A stretch of 64,000 bases of DNA from Rhodospirillaceae bacterium (GTDB taxonomy: Bacteria > Pseudomonadota > Alphaproteobacteria > Rhodospirillales > Rhodospirillaceae). Position numbers and translations under genes: made by a program. The DNA is taken from assembly GCA_009693785.1 (NCBI GenBank), contig SHWP01000009.1, positions 1 to 64,000 on the forward strand, read 5' to 3'. The notes beneath the pieces were generated by a model. It was not told where the DNA came from, did not search any database, and saw nothing but the letters and a program-made list of their open reading frames with translations. This document shows, in pieces, positions 48,481-58,913 of the stretch (positions within the stretch are counted from its first letter, which is position 1; every line of letters starts with the position of its first letter).

Positions 48481-49413
48481 ATGAGATTTTTTCCTCTTCT
48501 GCTATCGGTCGCAGCCGTTGTTAATCTTGCCGGATGTGCGTCATCCGGCGGGCCCACCAAAGCGTTTCGCGATTGCGCGAATTGTCCGGACATGGTCCGC
48601 GTTGCGGGCGGCACATTCCAAATGGGCTCGGATCGCGTTGAAGAAATGCGCGCGGACGAAACGCGGCCCGAAGGGCCAATCCGCACCGTCACCATCAAAC
48701 GCGCGTTCGCACTTGGCAAATATGAGGTTACCAACGCTCAATTTCGGCAATTCATCAACGCCACGGGCTACCGCCCATCGGCGGTGTGCAATACTTGGGT
48801 TGGTAAAGAAGCCCTCGCCGTAATGGATTGGCGTAACCCCGGCCATAGCAAGCCGCCCGCCGAAAATGAACCGGTGGTGTGCGCGTCGTGGTACGATGCC
48901 AAGGCCTATGTGGCGTGGCTGTCGGGTGTAACCGGAAAGCTTTATCGACTACCGACGGAAGCCGAATGGGAATATGCCGCCAAGGCTGGCAGCAGCACCA
49001 CATGGCCGTGGGGCGAAGACGAAACCCAGGCCTGCAAATATATGAACACTTACGATCTTGATGCCAAGGATAAGATCCCGCCCGAGCGTGCAGTACGTTG
49101 GGAAGCCACCAACTGCCGCGACGGATTTGCCGAGGCCGCGCCCGTGGGCTCGTTCCCAGCGAATGCCTTTGGCTTGCATGACATGCTGGGCAACGTGTGG
49201 GAATGGAACGAGGACTGCTCGCCCAAACTTTATGCCGCCAAGCCCGATGACGGCTCGGCCTATCAGCACGAGAAGTTGTGCGACATGCGCTCGGTGCGCG
49301 GCGGCAGTTGGCAAACGCGCCAAAGCCGCAACCGGCCGACCTTCCGGGGCCGCGACCCCGAACTGCGCGCCTCGCACATCTTCGGGTTCCGGGTGGCGAG
49401 AGATTTGGATTAG
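48481..49413 (+). CDS. SUMF1/FGE-fold lipoprotein-like protein (tandem paralog)
   Basis: N-terminal lipobox-like LAGCASS; FRDCANCPDMVRVAGGTFQMGSD, VTGKLYRLPTEAEWEYAAKAG, LGNVWEWNEDC, RGGSW. Confidence 0.9.
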   Translation: MRFFPLLLSVAAVVNLAGCASSGGPTKAFRDCANCPDMVRVAGGTFQMGSDRVEEMRADETRPEGPIRTVTIKRAFALGKYEVTNAQFRQFINATGYRPSAVCNTWVGKEALAVMDWRNPGHSKPPAENEPVVCASWYDAKAYVAWLSGVTGKLYRLPTEAEWEYAAKAGSSTTWPWGEDETQACKYMNTYDLDAKDKIPPERAVRWEATNCRDGFAEAAPVGSFPANAFGLHDMLGNVWEWNEDCSPKLYAAKPDDGSAYQHEKLCDMRSVRGGSWQTRQSRNRPTFRGRDPELRASHIFGFRVARDLD

Positions 49414-49427
49414 CGCATCGCACCCAG

Positions 49428-50210
49428 CTAAATCTTTGTGCCTTCTTTATCCCACACTTTCTTTTGAGCATCCCAGGCGTCAGGCGCCTTGGCGCCAAAG
49501 GCCGCGGGGTTCATTTGCCGCGTGACGATGGGCAGCGTCGAACCATCGGGCTCGAAAAATTGCCCGCCGGTTTCGACCGTGAGATTGTCGATAATTTTCT
49601 TCAGATGCGCCGCACTTTCATCGACCGTGAACACGCCCATATCGGCGGTGGATTTGGTTTTCACGAAGCCCGGATGCGCACAGGCGACCGCGATGCCGCG
49701 CGGCTTTAGCAGTAAGGACAGTTGCATCACCACCTGATTGAGCGCGCTTTTGGATGAGCGGAACAAAATCATTCCTGCGGGCGGCTTTGAGCCAATGCGG
49801 CTGGATAAGAAAAACATTTTTTTCTGCGCGCTGGCCGCCACATTCTCCACAAACGTTTCAGCCAGTTTCATCTGCGCCATAGTGTTGATCTTGAAGGCCT
49901 CCATCCAGGCCTCGTAGTTGGTATCGCCAATCGTTGAAGCCGGATTGTTGGTTTTGGCGGCATTGCCCAACAGCAGGTCGATGGGTTTGCCCTTGAGCTT
50001 CGCGCCAAGCGCGTCGATGGTGGCGAAGTTGGCAAGATCGCAGGTTTCAATACTCAATTTACCTGGGTGCGCCTTGGCAAGCGCTTGCAAGTCAGTGGCA
50101 TTCGCCGGATCGCGCACGGGGGCAATGACCTCCCATCCCTCGCGCAGATAAAGACTCGCAAACCCAAATCCGAGCCCGCGATTAGCACCCGTGATCAGAA
50201 CTGTGGGCAT
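49428..50210 (-). CDS. Short-chain dehydrogenase/reductase
   Basis: VLITGANRGLGFGFASLYL, LLGNAAKT, FLSSRIGS, FRSSKSALNQVVMQLSLLL. Confidence 0.85.
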   Translation of the reverse strand: MPTVLITGANRGLGFGFASLYLREGWEVIAPVRDPANATDLQALAKAHPGKLSIETCDLANFATIDALGAKLKGKPIDLLLGNAAKTNNPASTIGDTNYEAWMEAFKINTMAQMKLAETFVENVAASAQKKMFFLSSRIGSKPPAGMILFRSSKSALNQVVMQLSLLLKPRGIAVACAHPGFVKTKSTADMGVFTVDESAAHLKKIIDNLTVETGGQFFEPDGSTLPIVTRQMNPAAFGAKAPDAWDAQKKVWDKEGTKI

Positions 50211-50222
50211 TATAGTCCTTCC

Positions 50223-51320
50223 TTACTCCGCCTCAATCACGCCGAGTTTGCGCAAACGTTCAATCACCTGCTGCTGCAGGCCCTTGAAGTGCTCAGGCGT
50301 GGGGTCTTTGGTCATCAATGAATTGGGTGGATAGAAATCTTTGCGGGCGTAGGTCGAGGCATACAAGTCCATGCGCAGCCGTGTCGGGAAGTTATTGATA
50401 TCGGCGGCGTTACGCGCCCGGCGCAGCGCGGTGATGTTGATATCCGAGGCGGCCGCAACGGTTTCGCCAAAGCCCGCTTCATTCAGCACCCGGCCCTCGA
50501 AGTCGATGACCTTCGATAGCCCATCGCAGGTGTTGTCGAGAAACGGATAGCCGATCATGCCCGCGGAATTCGCCGAGACAACGTAGGCCAAATTTTCAAT
50601 GGCCCGGGCGCGCTTCATGATGTCCTTGGGCGTCAGGCCGGTTTTGTAAGGCTCTGAGGTGGGATGACAAAACACTTCCGCGCCACGCAAGGCAAAGCAA
50701 CGCACCAATTCGGGGTATTGGATTTCTTCCGAAGCGATGCAGGCCAAATTGCCGATGGGTGTTTTCGCCACGGGGAACAGCGCATCGGCCCCGTAAATAT
50801 CCAGATACTTATCGAGGTAATCGTGTGGCGTGGGCGTGAACATCGACGTCAGGCGGTGATAGTGCAGAATCAATTTCCCCGCCGGATCGAAAATGAACGA
50901 GCCTTGGAAGAACACATTGGGGAAGTGTTTGTCGCGCACATAGGCATTGCCAGCCAAATACACTTTGGCGTTCTGGGCAATAGCTGCTAGCGCGGTGTAT
51001 TCGGGTCCGTCGACATCCACAGCCGCCAGCCCCGCCCATTTCGGAATTGACATGCCCATGGGAACCCCGGTCATGAAATATTCCGGCAGCACAAACAATT
51101 TGGCATCGGGCCCAGCCGAAATGCGGCTGCCGGGCACTGTGACCTTGAGGCGCTCAATGCAGCGCATCATCATTGCTTGGGCAGTGGCCCGGTCTGGGCA
51201 GTCATTGACCGGATGGCAGGCGAGCTGCATGGGCACGGCTCGATAAACCAGCATTGCGGGTTCCCCTTCCCCTGGCGGCGTTGGCAGATTAGCGTGGCTA
51301 CACGGCAACGCAAATCGCAT
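50223..51320 (-). CDS. Carbon-nitrogen hydrolase (nitrilase superfamily), single domain
   Basis: FVLPEYFMTG, LILHYHRLTS, LACIASEEIQYPELVRCFALRGAEVFCHPTSEP. Confidence 0.85.
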   Translation of the reverse strand: MRFALPCSHANLPTPPGEGEPAMLVYRAVPMQLACHPVNDCPDRATAQAMMMRCIERLKVTVPGSRISAGPDAKLFVLPEYFMTGVPMGMSIPKWAGLAAVDVDGPEYTALAAIAQNAKVYLAGNAYVRDKHFPNVFFQGSFIFDPAGKLILHYHRLTSMFTPTPHDYLDKYLDIYGADALFPVAKTPIGNLACIASEEIQYPELVRCFALRGAEVFCHPTSEPYKTGLTPKDIMKRARAIENLAYVVSANSAGMIGYPFLDNTCDGLSKVIDFEGRVLNEAGFGETVAAASDINITALRRARNAADINNFPTRLRMDLYASTYARKDFYPPNSLMTKDPTPEHFKGLQQQVIERLRKLGVIEAE

Positions 51321-51412
51321 GATACCAGCGGTATGCTACAGCGCCCGACACCATCACGTTTTCGCCATGAATGATTGCGACAAATCATGGAGTTGAAAAG
51401 AACAGGTCCGAA

Positions 51413-52120
51413 ATGACGGTATTTATGAGATCAGTGTCCATGCCCACGGTGTTGATGTCGTTGGCGCTTGCGGCCTGCGGCAGCGACGGCGGTAATGGCG
51501 GGCCCGGACGGCGCGAAGCGGGGATGTATATGGAAGGCTTGGGCGGGCGCGGGCTTATCATTCGCCCCGGGCCAAGCGCGAACGAAGCTTACTCCGGCGG
51601 GATTGATCTAAAAAAGCGCGGCGACTGTGCGGGTGCAATCGCCAAGCTTACGCCCGTGGCTAACCTTGGACCTGGCTATGAAAATGCGCAGTCGGCTTTG
51701 AGCGAGTGCCTGCTCGCTGGTGCGGCAACCCCCGAAAGCAGTCAATACATGGAGGGCTTAGTGTGGCTAATCCGCGCCGCCGACGGCGGCTGGACCGATG
51801 CACAAGGCAAACTTGCCCAGATTTATGCCCTTGGCCCTGCAAATCATCGCAACCTTGATGAGGCGGCATTGAGACTGGCACTCTATCGCAGCAGCGCATC
51901 GGTGGCACGGCTTGGCTTCACGCCCTTGGAGAAAAACGTTGAAGACCGCATTGCAACTGCCGTTGGCCCCGAGCGCATGAAAGCTGCTGAGACTCGAGCC
52001 GCCACTTGGCAGCCCAAGTTGTGGGTTCCACAGCGGCCAGCACAGGACTCAGGCCCAGAAATGCGCGGCCAGCGTCGCGGGCCACCGCTACAGCAACATC
52101 TACAACTTGCTCGTAGTTAG
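51413..52120 (+). CDS. Hypothetical lipoprotein, possibly Sel1/TPR-like
   Basis: N-terminal MPTVLMSLALAACGSDGG lipobox-like sequence; helical repeats (YSGGIDLKKRGDCAGAIAKLTPVANLG, WLIRAADGGWTDAQGKLAQIYALG). Confidence 0.55.
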   Translation: MTVFMRSVSMPTVLMSLALAACGSDGGNGGPGRREAGMYMEGLGGRGLIIRPGPSANEAYSGGIDLKKRGDCAGAIAKLTPVANLGPGYENAQSALSECLLAGAATPESSQYMEGLVWLIRAADGGWTDAQGKLAQIYALGPANHRNLDEAALRLALYRSSASVARLGFTPLEKNVEDRIATAVGPERMKAAETRAATWQPKLWVPQRPAQDSGPEMRGQRRGPPLQQHLQLARS

Positions 52121-53232
52121 CGTTTTTTCTTCGCCGTTTTCTTTTTTGCCGGTTTCTTCGGTGCGGATTTTTTCTGGGCTGCCGGCTTTGCTTTTTTCTT
52201 CGCAGGCTTGGCCTTCGATTTGGCAGCTTTTGCTTTGACCGGCGCCAACTGCCCTTTCGACGGCACGCTTACGCGTTGTGTGAATTCGAACATCTCCTCG
52301 TTCGGACCCTTGGCTAGCATGGTCTTGTAAGGCATGCCGTCATCGGTGATCAGCGTCGGCGGCGTGACAATCTCCGAGCCGTACACGCGTAGCTTTTGGT
52401 GGAGTTCATCGAGGTTCTTGGCATCGTGAGTGAGCAACGAAAAGCCAAGATGGCCGGGCTTCATGCGGCCCACGAGCCGCTTGCCGGTGCGATTGAAGAA
52501 ATGCACACACAAAATTTTGCCGCTGGCTTCGGGCGGATCGCCATAAAGCAGGAAGTGAATGCGTGTGCCATCGGGCGTTCCGGTGAGGTTATTGACCTGG
52601 CTGCGATAGGCTTCGGGCGTTTCCGCATCGCCGACCGCTTTGAGGCCAAGCACCCCTGAATAAAAGGCGCGCGTGCGTGTCAGATCGCCTGCGACAACAG
52701 AGATGGTGGGAATTTCGCTAAAGGGGCCGTCAGGCGAACCGGCGCGCATCGATGTGGGGAAATGACGGTGACCGACCATGATCAACACCGGCACGCCATC
52801 GGGTCCTGAGAACAAGCACTCCTCGCTGATCGTGTCGCCGATTTGGTGTTTGACGGGTTGCGAGCGGAATTTGTAGCCCGCCATCTCGATCTTGCGCACC
52901 GAAGGCAGTATCGGATCAGCGACATAAAAGTCGATGGCCTTGGGCCCAACATCGGTGCCTGAGTCGGCATTGATCGCGCCAAAGTCGAGTCGGACTTTTT
53001 GCGTGGGCGTTGGCGTGAATTCCACCAAGCGCAGCTGCCCGATCGGGTAGCCCTTGCACGATAACACCGCCATGTTCGCCTTGGTGCCGGGCGCGATCCG
53101 CCAGGCGTTGAGCAGACTTTGCGGCACGGGGCCGGCGCGCTCGACCTTCAGCTGCATGATATCGCGAAACAGGCTTAACGCCTGTTTCATGTTGGTGACA
53201 CCCACGGTCGCAAGTCGCATTGCCGAAACCAT
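52117..53232 (-). CDS. VOC family protein with Lys/Ala/Pro-rich C-terminal tail
   Basis: MRLATVGVTNMKQALSLFRDIMQL, ISVVAGDLTRTRAFYSGVLGLKAV; tail KAKAAKSKAKPAKKKAKPAAQKKSAPKKPAKKKTAKKKR. Confidence 0.85.
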   Translation of the reverse strand: MVSAMRLATVGVTNMKQALSLFRDIMQLKVERAGPVPQSLLNAWRIAPGTKANMAVLSCKGYPIGQLRLVEFTPTPTQKVRLDFGAINADSGTDVGPKAIDFYVADPILPSVRKIEMAGYKFRSQPVKHQIGDTISEECLFSGPDGVPVLIMVGHRHFPTSMRAGSPDGPFSEIPTISVVAGDLTRTRAFYSGVLGLKAVGDAETPEAYRSQVNNLTGTPDGTRIHFLLYGDPPEASGKILCVHFFNRTGKRLVGRMKPGHLGFSLLTHDAKNLDELHQKLRVYGSEIVTPPTLITDDGMPYKTMLAKGPNEEMFEFTQRVSVPSKGQLAPVKAKAAKSKAKPAKKKAKPAAQKKSAPKKPAKKKTAKKKR

Positions 53233-53367
53233 GCCGTTCCCCTTCCTTGATCCAAACGCCAGCCAAATGTGTGCCTTCTGGGCAGTAGTCCACTGCCCAG
53301 AAGCGGGCCTATTATGGCGGGGGATGATTGAGCCGCCTAGCGCGGTTGTTTGTGATTGGAGGGGATA

Positions 53368-54237
53368 ATGCGAGCCCTGCTCGGCATATTAATTATCGCC
53401 ATAACCTGGACTGAGGCCGCCTGGGGCCAAGCTTCGGCCATTCCAGCCGACATGCGCAACCGTGTGACGACCGAGCTTGCGCCTGGGCTTTATACCTTTG
53501 GCAGCTTCGCGGCACGCAGCATTTTTGTGGTCGGCGAGGACGGTGTGATCGCAACCGATCCTGTCAACCCCGACTTCGCCAAGGACATGCGCGCGGCCAT
53601 TACCAAGATTACCGATAAGCCTGTGAAGTACGTGGTGTATTCGCATCAGCATTGGGACCACGTACGCGGCGGGAAGATCTTTAAGGATGAAGGCGCTACG
53701 TTCATCAGCCATGAAAATTGCGTGAAGCATTTCACTGCCGACCCAAACCCCGATGTCGTGATGCCCGATAAAACTGTGAAGGGTGGCGAGAGTGTTTCGG
53801 TTAAAGGCAAGACGCTGAAGTTGATGTACTTTGGGCGCAATCATGGCGATTGCATGCTGGTGATGCAGCTTGAAGGCGCAGACGTTTTATACGTAAACGA
53901 TCTGGTGACCCCCTACTCCCTCGGCCTAGGCTTCATGCCCGATTATAATCCAAAGGAATGGGCCCGCACTCTCGGCGAGTTAGAAGCCAAGCCCGATTGG
54001 CAGCGCATGGTAGGCGGACATGGGTTGGAATTTGGAAAGCGCGATGCAGTCACGCAACGCAAGCGGTTCTTAGAGCAGCTTATGGCTGCGGTGAAGCCAG
54101 AGTTCGACAAAGGCCGCAGCGCCGACGACATTGCTGCAACCATTGACCTGCCCGAGTTCAAGAACGTGCGTGGTTACAAGGAACAAATCGCGCGAGCTGC
54201 CGAACGTATTTATCACTACTATGAAATGGGATGGTGA
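53368..54237 (+). CDS. Metallo-beta-lactamase-fold hydrolase
   Basis: Signal peptide; KYVVYSHQHWDHVRGGKIFKDEGATFISHENC, GRNHGDCMLVMQ, VGGHGLEFGKRDAV. Confidence 0.92.
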   Translation: MRALLGILIIAITWTEAAWGQASAIPADMRNRVTTELAPGLYTFGSFAARSIFVVGEDGVIATDPVNPDFAKDMRAAITKITDKPVKYVVYSHQHWDHVRGGKIFKDEGATFISHENCVKHFTADPNPDVVMPDKTVKGGESVSVKGKTLKLMYFGRNHGDCMLVMQLEGADVLYVNDLVTPYSLGLGFMPDYNPKEWARTLGELEAKPDWQRMVGGHGLEFGKRDAVTQRKRFLEQLMAAVKPEFDKGRSADDIAATIDLPEFKNVRGYKEQIARAAERIYHYYEMGW

Positions 54238-54239
54238 CC

Positions 54240-55148
54240 ATGAAGCTTTCAATTCTAGCCACGGTAATATCAGCACTTTCGGCTAGCGCCTTCGCAGCCG
54301 ATGCGCCCACTCGTGAAGAGTTGTTGAGACCTGCCCCCAACCCCGCCTGGAACCGGTTCGTCGTTGGTAAAGGCGAGACTCTTGAACTTACGCCGGGCGT
54401 TTACACTTACTCGGGCAGTGCCCGGACTATTTTCATCGTCACCAAGGACGGCGTAATTGCGACCGACCCAGCGACGCCCGCCGACGCCAAGGCAATGCGC
54501 GAGGCCATTCGCAAGGTGACCGATAAGCCGGTGAAATATGTGGTCTATTCACATAACCACTGGGACCACGTGCGTGGCGGGCAAATTTTCAAGGACGAGG
54601 GCGCGAAGTTCATTTCCCACGAGAAATGCGTGCAGCATTTCAAGGACAAGCCCGATCCCGACATTGTCATGCCTGACATCACGTTCCCCAAGAACTACAC
54701 TGTGAAATTAGGTGGGCGTAAATTGGAGCTGATCTATCTCGGCCCCAATCACGGTGACTGCTTGGTGTTTATGCGCCCTGATGGCGATGCGCATAAATAT
54801 TTATTTGCCGTCGATATCGCCACGCCCGGCGGCGCGCCGCTAACATTCATGGCCGGCTACGATCCTTACAACTGGATACGGACCTTGAAAGAATTAGAGG
54901 CAATGGATTTCACCGCCATCATTCCCGGCCACGGCGTGCCCCTGGCCGATAAATCAGCCCTTACCGAGCGGCGACACTATCTGGAAGCGGTGATGGCGGC
55001 GGTAAAAAAGGCCACGGATGAGGGTATGCCCGCTGACCAAATTGCCGACAAAGTCCGGGTCCCTGAGTTCGCTTACTTGCGCGGCTACGATATTAATGTC
55101 CGGGACAACGTTCGCCGCATGCAGGCGTTTTACGGGATTGGTGAATAA
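54240..55148 (+). CDS. Metallo-beta-lactamase-fold hydrolase (tandem paralog)
   Basis: Signal peptide; KYVVYSHNHWDHVRGGQIFKDEGAKFISHEKC, GPNHGDCLVFM, IPGHGVPLADKSAL. Confidence 0.92.
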   Translation: MKLSILATVISALSASAFAADAPTREELLRPAPNPAWNRFVVGKGETLELTPGVYTYSGSARTIFIVTKDGVIATDPATPADAKAMREAIRKVTDKPVKYVVYSHNHWDHVRGGQIFKDEGAKFISHEKCVQHFKDKPDPDIVMPDITFPKNYTVKLGGRKLELIYLGPNHGDCLVFMRPDGDAHKYLFAVDIATPGGAPLTFMAGYDPYNWIRTLKELEAMDFTAIIPGHGVPLADKSALTERRHYLEAVMAAVKKATDEGMPADQIADKVRVPEFAYLRGYDINVRDNVRRMQAFYGIGE

Positions 55149-55954
55149 TGGATCAGGTTGCGCGGCGCGCGCTATTGGCTGGCGGCAGCACAGCCACTTT
55201 GGTCGCTGTTGCGCGAGCTGCTCATTGCGTTGAGGCAGCAGCCCCCAATCTTGCCGTTGATTACGTCAAGATCCGCGCACGCATGGATGGCAACCCAGTC
55301 TATTGGTTGTCGCGGGGCGTGAAGTACCTGCTGGCAAATTATCAGATCACGCCGCTGCATGGCTTCAACATGGTCTCATGCGTCGTGGCCGATAAGACAG
55401 GCGATGGCTTCACCGTGCGCACGCTTGAGGCTTCATTTGCCGTCGATGTTGCTGGCACGACGTTGGTTGATTCGTTTTTCAATCCGCTCACCAAGGCCAA
55501 TGAAAAAATCCCCGCCGTTGCACCGCTAGTGGTGGGCTACGATTTCGCACCCGATGGTGCCATGACATTGCCTGTGGCTGATCCGCGTCGTGCAAACACA
55601 GATTTTTCTGGGCAAATATTGCCGCGCGCGGGTATGAGCAGTCACATCGCCATGGAAGAACGCTTTGTGGTCCGGCCGAAAGGCGGCGGGGTCAGCGCGT
55701 TGAGCGAAGTGATTAAGTACACGGGCGTTCAATCATCATGGCAGGCTGCAAGCGGTATGTTTATGCGGGCCACCAAGACCCTGGTTGTCTTGCGAAATTG
55801 GAATTTTGGCGGTGGCGATGCGACGGCCATGCTGCTTTCGACGTACGATGGCCAAAAGTTTCTGACGTTCGATGACGTCATTGCTGAAGCAGGCCGGGAC
55901 AAGATCGAACAAGCCCAACCCGGCTTTGTGCAAAAGCTCGCCGCGTTTTTGTAA
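55148..55954 (+). CDS. DUF1838-like protein
   Basis: Overlaps the preceding stop by one base; YVKIRARMDGNPVYWLSRGVKYLLANYQITPLHGFNMVS, EASFAVDVAGTTLVDSFFNPLT; family call from memory. Confidence 0.5.
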   Translation: MDQVARRALLAGGSTATLVAVARAAHCVEAAAPNLAVDYVKIRARMDGNPVYWLSRGVKYLLANYQITPLHGFNMVSCVVADKTGDGFTVRTLEASFAVDVAGTTLVDSFFNPLTKANEKIPAVAPLVVGYDFAPDGAMTLPVADPRRANTDFSGQILPRAGMSSHIAMEERFVVRPKGGGVSALSEVIKYTGVQSSWQAASGMFMRATKTLVVLRNWNFGGGDATAMLLSTYDGQKFLTFDDVIAEAGRDKIEQAQPGFVQKLAAFL

Positions 55955-55964
55955 GACAGAGCAT

Positions 55965-56846
55965 ATGCAAGTCAGTGACATCGACGCCACCAATGCCGCC
56001 ACGCTGGCCGCTATTCGCGATGGCCGCGCTGTCGTTGACCCAGGCGCGTTTCCATACATCGGATTTTACAACGTCGATCTGTTCGATTGCCCGCCGTTTG
56101 TGATGTACACGGCCGACGATTGCCCGCGCGCGCATAACATTCTCTATCAACGTGAATTCGAGCCGATGTCGATGCTGATCTGGTGCAAGCTTGCGCGCAC
56201 TGCCACAGGCATTGTCGATTTGGGCGCACATGTGGGGGTTTATTCTTTGGCGGCGTCGGCATTGCGCCCTGATCTTAAAATTCAAGCCTTCGAGCCGAAC
56301 CCCTATGCCTACACGCGATTGCGCCTGCACAAGACCATGAATGGGTTTCAGAATCTGGTCGACCATCCCTACGGCGTAGCGCGCAAAGAAACGATGGTGA
56401 AGTTCAGCTGGCGGCTTAAGGGCAAGCACATGATTTCGTCAGGCGCCTCGATCGGGCATTACGGCCCCGAGACACCGCAACAAACTTTAATCACGCAGAT
56501 GATCTGCCTCGACGATACCGACTTTCATACCCGCATGGGCGCACGCCCGCTAATCAAGATGGATATTGAGGGGTCAGAGGATCACGCCATCGACGGCATG
56601 ACCAAGATTTTCGCGTTAAAGCCTGATTTGCTATATGAAACCAACTTACAAAAGGCCGCCGATAAGCTCACGCCGATGATGCAGGCCTTAGGTTATTCGT
56701 TCTACTTAGTGCGCGAGAAACAACGCCAATTGGTGCACCGCGACCGGCTTTACAAATCGGATTTGGAAGCCGGGGATCTCAACCAATTTCTGACCGTGCG
56801 CCCGCGCGCCGAAGTGGCGGCGATGTTTAACGTCGTCGCAGCGTAA
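55965..56846 (+). CDS. FkbM-family methyltransferase
   Basis: GIVDLGAHVGVYSLAASALRPDLKIQAFEPNPYAYTRLRLH, PLIKMDIEGSEDHAIDGM. Confidence 0.88.
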   Translation: MQVSDIDATNAATLAAIRDGRAVVDPGAFPYIGFYNVDLFDCPPFVMYTADDCPRAHNILYQREFEPMSMLIWCKLARTATGIVDLGAHVGVYSLAASALRPDLKIQAFEPNPYAYTRLRLHKTMNGFQNLVDHPYGVARKETMVKFSWRLKGKHMISSGASIGHYGPETPQQTLITQMICLDDTDFHTRMGARPLIKMDIEGSEDHAIDGMTKIFALKPDLLYETNLQKAADKLTPMMQALGYSFYLVREKQRQLVHRDRLYKSDLEAGDLNQFLTVRPRAEVAAMFNVVAA

Positions 56847-56853
56847 TTATTTT

Positions 56854-57345
56854 CTACAGCTTGGTCGGATTTGGCGCATCGCCATAGACCTCTTTCGGAT
56901 CGAAAGCCTTGGCGGCTTCTTCGTAATTGAGTTTTTCAATCACATTGCCGAGTGGTTGGCCCAAGGGCACTGAGCGGTAAAAGCAGCTTTTGAAACCGAC
57001 ATGGCAACTGGCCCCCGAGCCGCCCACACGCACGCGCAGCCACACGGCGTCTTGGTCGTCATCGATGCGCAGCTCCTCGACCTTCTGCACCAGGCCAGAG
57101 GTGCCGCCCTTGTGCCATAAAACTTGTCTACTGCGGCTAAAGTAGTGGGCCTCGCCCGTCTCGATGGTTTTGGCCAAGGCCTCGGCGTTCATGTAGCCCA
57201 CCATTAGCAACGTACCCGTCTCGGCATCGGTGGTGATGGCCGGTAGCAGGCCCTGGTCGTCAAACTTCGGGGCCAAGGTATGACCCTCCTCGACCTGCTC
57301 AACGGAGAGGCGCTTGCCAAAGGTCGGGGCTGCGGCGGGGGTCAT
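56854..57345 (-). CDS. hisI: Phosphoribosyl-AMP cyclohydrolase
   Basis: [56 protein letters not shown]. Confidence 0.93.
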   Translation of the reverse strand: MTPAAAPTFGKRLSVEQVEEGHTLAPKFDDQGLLPAITTDAETGTLLMVGYMNAEALAKTIETGEAHYFSRSRQVLWHKGGTSGLVQKVEELRIDDDQDAVWLRVRVGGSGASCHVGFKSCFYRSVPLGQPLGNVIEKLNYEEAAKAFDPKEVYGDAPNPTKL

Positions 57346-57527
57346 GGGGTTGGTCCTTGATTGAGTCTGGGGCTGGAGATGCCCCCCGGGCCTCGGAAAG
57401 TCAACCAAGGGGTCTAACCAATCCGATGGCTTGATGTGGGGCAACCGGGTGGTTTTGCAATCCCAGGGCCGTTGGAGTATCACCCCAGGCATACAACCCC
57501 TTGCCCGCAGGCCCTGAAAAACCGTCT

Positions 57528-58907
57528 ATGTCATTGATTCTTTACAATACTTTGATGCGACGCAAGGAGCCGTTCACCCCCGCCGACCCGGCCCGGGTGA
57601 CCATGTATGTGTGCGGCAACACGGTTTACAGCTACGCCCACATCGGCAATGCCCGTCCGCCCGTGGTTTTTGACGTCCTGCACCGGCTGTTGAAGGCCCG
57701 GTATGGCCAGGTGGCCTATGCCCGCAATATCACCGATGTAGATGACAAGATTAACGCCGCCGCCAAGGCCCAGAAGGTGCCCATTACCGCCATTACCGAC
57801 AAATTCGCCCGGATTTACCGCGAGGATATGGCCGCCCTAGGCGTACTACCCCCCACCAGCGAACCCCACGCCACGGGCCATATTCGCGAGATTGTGGCCA
57901 TGATCGAAGGCCTCATTGCCTCGGGTCATGCCTATGCCGCGGAAGGCCATGTTTTGTTTAATGTTCCAGCCTTTGCGGCCTATGGCCAGCTCTCGGGCCG
58001 CAACCGTGACGACATGGTTGCCGGTGCCCGGGTCGAGGTTGCCCCCTACAAAAAAGACCCGGCCGATTTTGTGCTGTGGAAGCCCTCGACCCTCGACCTG
58101 CCCGGTTGGGATAGCCCCTGGGGCCGGGGCAGGCCGGGTTGGCATATCGAATGCTCGGCCATGATCGAGGCCCACCTGGGCCAAACCATCGACATTCATG
58201 GCGGCGGCAACGACCTGATTTTCCCGCACCATGAAAACGAGATCGCCCAGAGCGTGTGTGCCCATGGCGGTGCGCCGCTGGCCCGCTATTGGATGCACAA
58301 CGGCTTTCTGACCATGGACAAAGAGAAGATGTCCAAGTCGCTGGGTAATGTGCTGCTCGTCAACGAGATCCTAAAAACAGCGCCAGCCGAAGCAGTGCGC
58401 TGGGCGCTGCTGAGTGCGCACTACCGCCAACCGTTGGACTGGTCCGACGATCTCATCACTCAAGCCAAGCGCACGTTAGACCGTTTGTATTTAGCGCTCG
58501 ATCAAATCAAAGGCCTTTCTGCGGCCAACACCCAAGCCCCTGCTGCCGTCATCGCGGCGCTCGACGACGATCTCAACACACCTATTGCCATGGCCGAGAT
58601 TGCCAACGTCGCCCGCATGCTGAACTCCGCTACCACTGATGCAGACAAGGCGCGCCTGAAAGGCGAATTGCTGGCGGCAGGTGCGATGTTGGGTGTGCTG
58701 CAACAAGACCCTGCCGTTTGGTTAAAGGGCACCAGCAGCACCACTGATGTGAATGCCTCCGAGGTTGAGCAACTTATTGCCGCTCGCAATGCCGCGCGCA
58801 AAGCGCGTGACTTCAAAGAAGCTGATCGTATCCGTGATCAGATCGCCGCCTTGGGCGTGGTGATCGAAGATCGTGCCGATGGCACACATTGGCGCAAGGC
58901 AGGATAA
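57528..58907 (+). CDS. cysS: Cysteinyl-tRNA synthetase
   Basis: [78 protein letters not shown]. Confidence 0.96.
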   Translation: MSLILYNTLMRRKEPFTPADPARVTMYVCGNTVYSYAHIGNARPPVVFDVLHRLLKARYGQVAYARNITDVDDKINAAAKAQKVPITAITDKFARIYREDMAALGVLPPTSEPHATGHIREIVAMIEGLIASGHAYAAEGHVLFNVPAFAAYGQLSGRNRDDMVAGARVEVAPYKKDPADFVLWKPSTLDLPGWDSPWGRGRPGWHIECSAMIEAHLGQTIDIHGGGNDLIFPHHENEIAQSVCAHGGAPLARYWMHNGFLTMDKEKMSKSLGNVLLVNEILKTAPAEAVRWALLSAHYRQPLDWSDDLITQAKRTLDRLYLALDQIKGLSAANTQAPAAVIAALDDDLNTPIAMAEIANVARMLNSATTDADKARLKGELLAAGAMLGVLQQDPAVWLKGTSSTTDVNASEVEQLIAARNAARKARDFKEADRIRDQIAALGVVIEDRADGTHWRKAG

Positions 58908-58913
58908 AGCATC

